From NCBI GenBank assembly GCA_042218715.1, contig JBDGQU010000099.1, forward strand, positions 1 through 20,725: 20,725 nucleotides of DNA, read 5' to 3'. A model generated the notes under the pieces. The model had not been told where the DNA came from. It was given only the letters and a program-made list of their open reading frames with translations, and ran no database searches. Positions 15,189-20,725 of this stretch are shown here, piece after piece (position 1 is the stretch's first letter; each line of letters starts with the position of its first letter). Origin of the DNA: JAGXLP01 sp042218715 (GTDB lineage: Bacteria > Bipolaricaulota > Bipolaricaulia > M55B111). Made by a program: the position numbers and the translations under genes.

Positions 15189-16502
15189 TTATTTATGGTT
15201 TTTTCTTAATTGGCCGTACTTTTCGCCAATTTCTCTAACCTTATTTTTTACCTCATTTTCGTTTATGGACTTAATACTTCCTTCTTCCATTATAATATTT
15301 CCGTCCACCATCGCCATCTCTACGTCGCTGCTTTTCCCGGAATAAACAAGATTTGAGACCGTATTGTACTCCGGAGTCCAGTGAGCTGCGTTTCTGTTAA
15401 CGGCGATTAAATCCGCCTTTTTACCTTCCGCTATTTCGCCCGTTTTAGATAGTCCAAGTTGATTTACCCCTGTTGCCATAGCCATATCCAGCGTTTCTTC
15501 TGCGCTCAGAGTCGTAGGGTCGTCAGAGGACAGTTTTGCCAAAAAAGCTGCCTGCCTCATTTCGCCAAAGGTATCCAGGTCGTTGTTTGTACCCGGTCCG
15601 TCGGTCCCCAGAAGTAACTCCACTCCGTGCTCTCGAAGTTCCTTTATCGGGGCGGCGCCGGAGGACAGCTTCATATTGCTTGAAGGGTTGTGGGCTACCA
15701 CCACGTCGTTGGCTTCCAATATTTCCATGTCTTTCTCGTTCACGTGAACGCAGTGGGCTGCCAGTACGTGATTCTCAAGTATCCCCAATCCTTCCAGTCT
15801 CTCAACGGGAGAAACTCCGAAGTCACTGTACGAGTCCTTTACTTCTTTTTCTGTCTCGGATATATGGGTGTGGATCGGGATTTCTTCCCGCGCTGCCGAC
15901 TCTGAGACCTCTTTCAGCACCTCGTCACCACAGGTGTAGGGTGCGTGGGGACTTAAGGCTACGCGAATCCTCCCGTTTGCCCCTCCATCCCACTTATCCG
16001 CCAGTTTAAGTCCTTTACGTAACTCTTCTTTCCCGGTTTCGTCTAGTTCGTTAGCTATTAACCCGTAGGAAATAAGCCCCCTCACTCCGGATTCTTTTAT
16101 TGCCTTCGCTGTTTGGTCCATATAGAAATACATATCGGCGATCGCCGTCGTACCGGAGTGTATAGCTTCAATTATTCCCAGCAATGAAGCCCAGTAAACT
16201 TCTTCCGGGGTCAGATTCTCCTCTGCGGGCCAAATCCAGTCATTTAACCAACTATCCAGCTCTATGTCGTCGGCGTATCCCCTGAAGATAGTCATTCCCA
16301 GGTGGCTGTGAGCGTTGACGAACCCGGGCAAAAGTAATCTCCCGTCTCCTTCGATGGTCCTGTCCGGGGAGAAAGAATTTTCACCCGCGTCCTCGCTTAT
16401 TACTTTATCAACTACTCCGTCCCTTACTATTACTGATCCGTTTTCAATAGGGGAGGACTCGGCAGAGGTTAGTATATCAAAATTTTTCAGATGGATTTTC
16501 AT
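15189..16502 (-). CDS. mtaD: Amidohydrolase, 5-methylthioadenosine/S-adenosylhomocysteine deaminase-like
   Basis: 437 residues, TIM-barrel amidohydrolase of the ATZ/TRZ-MtaD group. The zinc motif is PGFVNAHSHLGM (H65, H67), followed by SPHAPYTC, HTHISE (H213, E216), AAHCVHV and GTDGPGTNNDLD (D301). An N-terminal beta-sandwich and a C-terminal 'G.i..Gk.ADli..d' stretch complete it. Family enzymes deaminate MTA, SAH or related purines in methionine salvage. The usual 'GTDG.aSNN' is GTDGPGTNN here, so the substrate could deviate. No Shine-Dalgarno site precedes the ATG; the leader carries CCCTCC instead. A promoter with a perfect TATAAT lies about 105 bases upstream. rpsO follows after 57 bases and may be read through from this gene. 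Confidence 0.85.
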   Translation of the reverse strand: MKIHLKNFDILTSAESSPIENGSVIVRDGVVDKVISEDAGENSFSPDRTIEGDGRLLLPGFVNAHSHLGMTIFRGYADDIELDSWLNDWIWPAEENLTPEEVYWASLLGIIEAIHSGTTAIADMYFYMDQTAKAIKESGVRGLISYGLIANELDETGKEELRKGLKLADKWDGGANGRIRVALSPHAPYTCGDEVLKEVSESAAREEIPIHTHISETEKEVKDSYSDFGVSPVERLEGLGILENHVLAAHCVHVNEKDMEILEANDVVVAHNPSSNMKLSSGAAPIKELREHGVELLLGTDGPGTNNDLDTFGEMRQAAFLAKLSSDDPTTLSAEETLDMAMATGVNQLGLSKTGEIAEGKKADLIAVNRNAAHWTPEYNTVSNLVYSGKSSDVEMAMVDGNIIMEEGSIKSINENEVKNKVREIGEKYGQLRKNHK

Positions 16503-16605
16503 AAATTACGGAGGGATTTACAAATATTTCTTTCCCTGATATTCCTTTTAACAATTAAAATTTCTTGAGATTTCTATCTACCAATGATCACAAAACTACA
16601 AAACG

Positions 16606-16634
16606 ATTATACGCCATAGCCTGCCGGTCTGCAA
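16606..16634 (-). promoter_or_regulatory. Putative promoter of mtaD
   Basis: On the minus strand a perfect TATAAT (16611-16606) lies 17 bases after TTGCAG (16634-16629), whose TTG matches the -35 consensus. Start near 16599; the leader would be about 97 bases. The pair overlaps the inverted-repeat cluster 16613-16696, so local structure could affect its use. Confidence 0.5.
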
Positions 16635-16696
16635 TTGTCGGGTCCTCGATGGCTCGAATCTCCGGAATATCACGATTCGACTCCCCCGGGTGACCC
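16613..16696. repeat. Inverted-repeat cluster between phosphodiesterase and mtaD genes
   Basis: TCGAATC (16654-16660) pairs with GATTCGA (16674-16680). GCCAT (16613-16617) pairs with ATGGC (16649-16653). Alternatively GGGTC (16640-16644) pairs with GACCC (16692-16696) around the first stem. It may act as a terminator region for the upstream phosphodiesterase gene, though no U-run follows. It shares none of the conserved blocks of the other intergenic elements. Confidence 0.35.
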
Positions 16697-16717
16697 CTAA
16701 AGTAAGGTATTGATCGG

Positions 16718-18349
16718 CTAGAGATAACCCAGGCTCTCCATCCGTTCCGTTATCTCTTCGTTATTTTTATCCTCGGATTCCTTTTTACTTACCGGTTGTT
16801 TGTAAAAGTCGTCCGGTTCGTAATACTGCGGGTCGGACGAGGCTATCTCTCCGATGACACTGCCGTCCATTTGACTGGGTATCTCGTAGGACCCAAGGTT
16901 CAAAATAGTCGGAGCAAGATCCATTATCGAGGCGTTCTTTTCCGTATTTTCTACTCCCTTTCCGTACGCCATCAGTATCCCGTCCCTCCTGTGGTGTCCC
17001 GGGTGCAATTTTTTGCTGAATACGCTGGAATTGAAAAACATTATCGCCCCGTATCCAACTATCGATCCCTGACACGACGCACCTTCCAGCGGGTTAAATA
17101 GTATATCCGGAGCTCCGTCAAGATAGGGGCCCGAGTAGAGGTCCTCTTTGGGTTTAACCCAATCTGCCAGCTTCTTGTTAGAAGAAGGTACCCTTATTTT
17201 CGCCAGCTTTTCCATTATTTCTTCCCTTATTTGCTCGTAGTCTTCCTTGTTTACGGCGCCCGACTTTTCCCTGGCCTTCAGGTTTAACCTTATATGACCT
17301 ATATGAGACCGAGAATATGCAAGCGTTCTACGCCAGTCCACGTCTTTTGAGGACAGGAAGAGGGCGTTCAGAGCGTCGTTCGTTGACAGACCGGTTATTG
17401 GATTATCTACGATACCGAGTTTTTTAGCGAAGGGGTAAATTATTTCCCCTATGGGCTGGGTATTTTGTTCGGTAAATCCCAATTTTGCCAGTCTTTTTTT
17501 GATGTTCGTTCCCAGGTTTCCGTTCAGGTTCAGGTATCCCTCGCTTTCCAGCCACGTGTTAATATTGAAAGTCTCGGTTACGGGGCCGAATCCATGGTCG
17601 GATAGGATAATAAATACCGCGTCTTCCGGAGTTTCTTCAATCAACTTTCCTATCTCCCTATCTACTTCCTTGAAAACCTCCAGCCTGGGGTCCCAATCGT
17701 CGGACACCTCGTCCCAGAGGAAATGTTGTACCTGGTCCGTGGCGAAAAAATGAGTCATCATAACTTCGTCGGTGTTTCCGTGAAACTTTTCTCTGAAAAG
17801 GTATCTGCTCGCCTTGCCTCTATCCCTTACGGCCTTCTTCAGTTCCGAAACCCATGCCCGGGGATCCTTTCCCTTCATGTAAGGTTCCGGGAGAAACTTG
17901 TAGTCGGGTACCGCGTTCAGTAGTTCAGAATGCAATTCTTCTGGGTAGGAAAGGTTTTTAGTAGAAGATGGCGTTAGGAAGCCGGGGACGACGAAACCGT
18001 TTACCTTCTCGGGGGGATAAGTTACCGGGACGGAGAGAAGACCCACTCTACCTCCCTGCGAACTCATCTGTTGCCATATTGTTTTGGTTTTTATCGAGCT
18101 ACCGTTTATAACTTTCCCCTTGTAGGATTCACTTAGATCTAGCCAGGTATAAATTCCGTGCTTCCCGGGGTTTACACCCGTGTGAAATGACGACCAGGCC
18201 GGTCCGGTTAGTGGAGGAAAGGTACTTTCCAGTTTTCCGGACAGCCCCTGGCTTCTGATCTTGCCTAGGTTCTCCAAATGTCCCTCGTCTATCCATTTAT
18301 TTATTAGATTCGGACTTGCTCCGTCTAAAGCTATTAGGTATGTAGTCAT
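16718..18349 (-). CDS. Alkaline-phosphatase-superfamily phosphodiesterase, paralog 2
   Basis: 543 residues, COG3379/PF01663-like phosphodiesterase or nucleotide-pyrophosphatase fold. Metal and active-site residues are visible: D9 in IALDGASPN, nucleophile T48 in PPLTGPAW followed nine residues on by TG, THFFATDQVQHFLWD (Asp and His ligands), LSDHGFGPV, and the late PGHHRRDG His. No signal peptide or membrane segment is seen, so it is probably cytoplasmic. Members cleave or transfer phosphodiester groups; the real substrate is unknown. It is a close paralog of the gene at 18407-20017, 57 bases upstream. The ATG start has AGGAGG five bases before it. The context with a glycosyltransferase suggests phospho-modified glycans or lipid-linked sugars. 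Confidence 0.82.
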   Translation of the reverse strand: MTTYLIALDGASPNLINKWIDEGHLENLGKIRSQGLSGKLESTFPPLTGPAWSSFHTGVNPGKHGIYTWLDLSESYKGKVINGSSIKTKTIWQQMSSQGGRVGLLSVPVTYPPEKVNGFVVPGFLTPSSTKNLSYPEELHSELLNAVPDYKFLPEPYMKGKDPRAWVSELKKAVRDRGKASRYLFREKFHGNTDEVMMTHFFATDQVQHFLWDEVSDDWDPRLEVFKEVDREIGKLIEETPEDAVFIILSDHGFGPVTETFNINTWLESEGYLNLNGNLGTNIKKRLAKLGFTEQNTQPIGEIIYPFAKKLGIVDNPITGLSTNDALNALFLSSKDVDWRRTLAYSRSHIGHIRLNLKAREKSGAVNKEDYEQIREEIMEKLAKIRVPSSNKKLADWVKPKEDLYSGPYLDGAPDILFNPLEGASCQGSIVGYGAIMFFNSSVFSKKLHPGHHRRDGILMAYGKGVENTEKNASIMDLAPTILNLGSYEIPSQMDGSVIGEIASSDPQYYEPDDFYKQPVSKKESEDKNNEEITERMESLGYL

Positions 18350-18406
18350 GAGTCCTCCTGGTCGACAGTCTTTATCCTTTTAAGTCTAATATTATAACTT
18401 GAACAA

Positions 18407-20017
18407 TCATAAATAACCGAGGTGTTCCAGTTTCTCACGGGAATCCTCTACCTCTTCACCGATTTTCCTGCTCTTGTAGAAGTCTTTAGGCCTATAGTAG
18501 CTGGGTTCTTTCGGAGCAATCTCCCTAATTACCTCTCCGTCCATCTGTTCCGGTACGGGATAACCGAATAGGTTAAGTAATGTCGGTGCGATATCAGTTA
18601 TACTGGCGTTTCTTCCACCGGGTTGGACTGATGGACCGGAAGCCATTAGAATCCCATTTATCCGGTGATTACCTGGCTTAAAGGAATTCACGAAAATATC
18701 TTCTGAGAGAAACATAGACGCTCCAAAGCCTAAAGACTTACTGGGTAAAGGGTTGAAAAGTAAATCAGGGGCATCCTTAAGGTACGGCCCATAATAAATA
18801 TCCTCTTTTTTCTTAACCCATTCGGTCAGATTTGTATTCTCTTCGGGTACTTTTATTTTTTCGAGTTTCTTACGAATCCCGCTAAGAATACTATGACCCT
18901 TTTCTTGATCTATCCATCCCTCTTTCTCCCTACCACTCATATTTAATCTGATATGCCCAATATCTGATCTAGAATAGGCGGACGTTTCTTCCCAGTTTAC
19001 ATCTCTATCCGAAAGGAAGAATGCTTTTAGTGCAGGGTGAGAGGAAGCACTGATAACGTTGTTGGGGACCAACCCCAGATTCTTAACTACGGGATATATT
19101 TTCTCCCCTAATGGTTTTAATTTGTGCTGGTTTACTCCAAACTTGGACAGTACTTGCTTAAAATTTGCCCGGAAAGTATTTTCAACTTTCAAATATCCTT
19201 CTTCTCTTAACCAATTATTAACGTTAAAAATTCTCTTAACCGGGCCAAAGCCGTGATCCGACACAACCAGGAAAGAAGAATTATTCGAAGCCATTTCCAT
19301 TGTTTTGCCGATTTCCTCGTCTACTTTCTTAAACACCTCTAACCTTGGGTCCCAGTTTTCTTCCACTCTATCCCAGAGAAAATGTTGGACAAGGTCTGTT
19401 GCAAAAAAATGTGTCAGGAATAGCGAGTGGTTATGCTTTGACGTTGATTCCTGTAAATCCTTTTTGAATAGAAATCGTCCTGCCTCTCCTCTCGTTTGGA
19501 CAGATTGGGTGAGGTAGGTAACCCAATCTTCTTTTGAACCGCCCATATATTCGTCAACGTAACTGTTAAACTCGGGAAAGGAACTTTCTACCTCCCCTAA
19601 TAATTGTTTTGGATAAGACCGTTGAGCAGAATTCTTGGGAGTCAAGAATCCGGGTATTATAAATCCATTTACTTTTTCCGGGGGGTAGGTTACCGGTAGT
19701 GATACTAAGCCAACTTTCCCCCCTTGAGAACTGATAAACTTCCACACGGTCCTCGTTTTAATAGAGGTTCTATTAATAACTTTCCCTTTATAGGAATCAT
19801 TCAAGGTAAGCCAGTTAAAAACCCCGTGCTTACCGGGATTTACTCCGGTCTGGAATGACGACCAGGCCGGGCCGGTGAGAGGTGGGAAAGTACTTTTTAA
19901 TTTTCCGGATACGCCTTGATCTTTTATTTTTTTTAAGTTTGGAAGGTGCCCTTCTTTAATCCATTTATTGACGAGGTTCGGGCTCGCCCCGTCAATAGCA
20001 AACACAAATGTATTCAT
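18407..20017 (-). CDS. Alkaline-phosphatase-superfamily phosphodiesterase, paralog 1
   Basis: 536 residues with the same architecture and active-site set as its downstream paralog: D9 (AIDGASPN), T48 (PPLTGPAW), LTHFFATDLVQHFLWD, VSDHGFGPV and PGNHRINGILM. The final His context is PGNH rather than PGHH. Over the first 140 residues the two proteins look roughly two-thirds identical, with no large gap. The ATG overlaps the stop of the glycosyltransferase gene by four bases (ATGA), which indicates translational coupling and a shared pathway. Sampled stretches are more AT-rich than in the paralog. The substrate is unknown. Confidence 0.82.
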   Translation of the reverse strand: MNTFVFAIDGASPNLVNKWIKEGHLPNLKKIKDQGVSGKLKSTFPPLTGPAWSSFQTGVNPGKHGVFNWLTLNDSYKGKVINRTSIKTRTVWKFISSQGGKVGLVSLPVTYPPEKVNGFIIPGFLTPKNSAQRSYPKQLLGEVESSFPEFNSYVDEYMGGSKEDWVTYLTQSVQTRGEAGRFLFKKDLQESTSKHNHSLFLTHFFATDLVQHFLWDRVEENWDPRLEVFKKVDEEIGKTMEMASNNSSFLVVSDHGFGPVKRIFNVNNWLREEGYLKVENTFRANFKQVLSKFGVNQHKLKPLGEKIYPVVKNLGLVPNNVISASSHPALKAFFLSDRDVNWEETSAYSRSDIGHIRLNMSGREKEGWIDQEKGHSILSGIRKKLEKIKVPEENTNLTEWVKKKEDIYYGPYLKDAPDLLFNPLPSKSLGFGASMFLSEDIFVNSFKPGNHRINGILMASGPSVQPGGRNASITDIAPTLLNLFGYPVPEQMDGEVIREIAPKEPSYYRPKDFYKSRKIGEEVEDSREKLEHLGYL

Positions 20018-20725
20018 CTTATGTCGTCGAAATCACGAGCTTTGTCGGGCCGTCTTAACCAAACCACATTGAAGTAATTTATTGCATGGTGTATCAGGAA
20101 TTTGCTTAAACCCCAATCTTCCAGTCGTCGAACTGATGTCTTAACGGTTAAATCTTTGTTGTATATAATTTTCCCCTGTTTCTTAACTCGCTGGGAGAGG
20201 TCCACGTCCTCTGCTGATTTTATGGAGCTATCGAAGCCTCTTGTTTCATCAAAAGCCTCTTTTGAGACGGCCATATTAAAACCGATAAATAAAGGTTTCC
20301 CCACACAACTGTTTAGGCGTAGAAAGCCGGAAAACCCATACTTGGCTAGTAGATTATAAAAAAACGAAGAATCGTAGAAGGTGCAAGAACCATAGGTGCC
20401 TACTACCTCGGGGTCCTGGAACGTCTTATTGATGGTTTTTAACCAATTTTCGGGCACGACGGTGTCTGCGTCCGTAGAAGCAATTATGGGGTAACGGGCG
20501 GATTTGAATCCAATTTGTCTTGCTTGGCTGACACCTCCCTCGGGTTCGTTTATTACCCTTGCTCCATAATCTTTAGATATTTTTTGGGTGTTATCTTCAC
20601 TGTTTTTATCGACAACTATTATCTCAAACTCTTCGTCGTAATTCTGGTTTTGTAGGCTCTTTAACGGTAATTCAATCCAGTCTTCCTCATTGTAGGCGGG
20701 TATTACTACCGAGATCTTATTAGTG
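20014..20725 (-). CDS. Family 2 glycosyltransferase, partial at the window edge
   Basis: The frame is open to the last base of the window, so the start may lie just outside. About 236 residues are visible. The N-terminal part reads KISVVIPAYNEEDWIE, then EIIVVDKNSEDNT, GVSQARQIGF and the metal-binding STDADTVVP (D-A-D as DXD). Further on come IGFNMAVSKEAFDETRGFD and SAEDVDLSQRVKKQGK, the ED motif of the acceptor site. This is a GT-A fold inverting transferase that adds a sugar to a lipid-linked or surface glycan. The C-terminus ends with a short amphipathic stretch (FLIHHAINYFNVVWLRRP) and no long membrane segment. It is translationally coupled to the following phosphodiesterase gene. Donor and acceptor cannot be inferred. 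Confidence 0.88.
   Translation of the reverse strand, partial: TNKISVVIPAYNEEDWIELPLKSLQNQNYDEEFEIIVVDKNSEDNTQKISKDYGARVINEPEGGVSQARQIGFKSARYPIIASTDADTVVPENWLKTINKTFQDPEVVGTYGSCTFYDSSFFYNLLAKYGFSGFLRLNSCVGKPLFIGFNMAVSKEAFDETRGFDSSIKSAEDVDLSQRVKKQGKIIYNKDLTVKTSVRRLEDWGLSKFLIHHAINYFNVVWLRRPDKARDFDDIR

Noticed and set aside
16640..16696. tRNA-like appearance with TCGAATC and GATTCGA
   Set aside because: No acceptor stem, T stem or anticodon arm of the right size can be drawn on either strand; it is only an inverted repeat.

Overview
This is a bacterial window. It carries rpsO followed by pnp and then an M16 zinc peptidase gene, an order known from many bacteria, together with RecD2, ProC and a PncC/CinA-type amidase. 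Start codons are mixed (ATG, GTG, TTG), purine-rich Shine-Dalgarno sites precede most genes, and several -35/-10-like pairs with 17-base spacing can be read. Proteins are rich in Glu and Asp, which would fit a halophilic or otherwise ion-stressed bacterium. I cannot assign a phylum from the sequence alone.

Layout. 1-309 (+): the C-terminus of a branched-chain amino acid or amide ABC transporter binding protein, closed by a strong terminator. 796-4202 (-): the rest of such a transporter in the order livG-livF-livH-livM, convergent with the binding-protein gene. 4392-6395 (-): proC and a DUF72 (YecE-like) gene. 6906-9651 (+): recD2 and a stand-alone pncC/cinA-type gene. 9669-10742 (-): a secreted, probably membrane-anchored right-handed beta-helix protein. 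10872-16502 (-): M16 peptidase, pnp, rpsO and an MTA/SAH deaminase-like amidohydrolase (transcribed in the reverse of that list). 16718-20725 (-): a partial family 2 glycosyltransferase followed by two tandem paralogous alkaline-phosphatase-superfamily phosphodiesterases, which looks like the end of a surface-glycan locus.

The most interesting material is intergenic. Every gene gap longer than 300 bases (310-795, 5232-5555, 6396-6905, 12186-12515) holds an inverted-repeat-bounded, strongly self-complementary element. Copies at 6582-6704 and 12298-12418 share a 16-bp terminal stem and two conserved inner blocks around a variable apical hairpin. A divergent copy of the same architecture lies at 5377-5463, nested inside a second inverted repeat (5332-5347/5517-5532). 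That second repeat also bounds a different structured core at 418-687. I know no named family that matches. They could be non-autonomous MITE-like elements, a structured RNA family, or both; this is the best candidate here for something undescribed.

Other points: PNPase carries two tandem S1 domains, and the two phosphodiesterases are close tandem duplicates that differ in base composition. The liv operon has a rearranged order with its binding protein on the opposite strand. No tRNA, rRNA, CRISPR array or intact transposase gene was seen.
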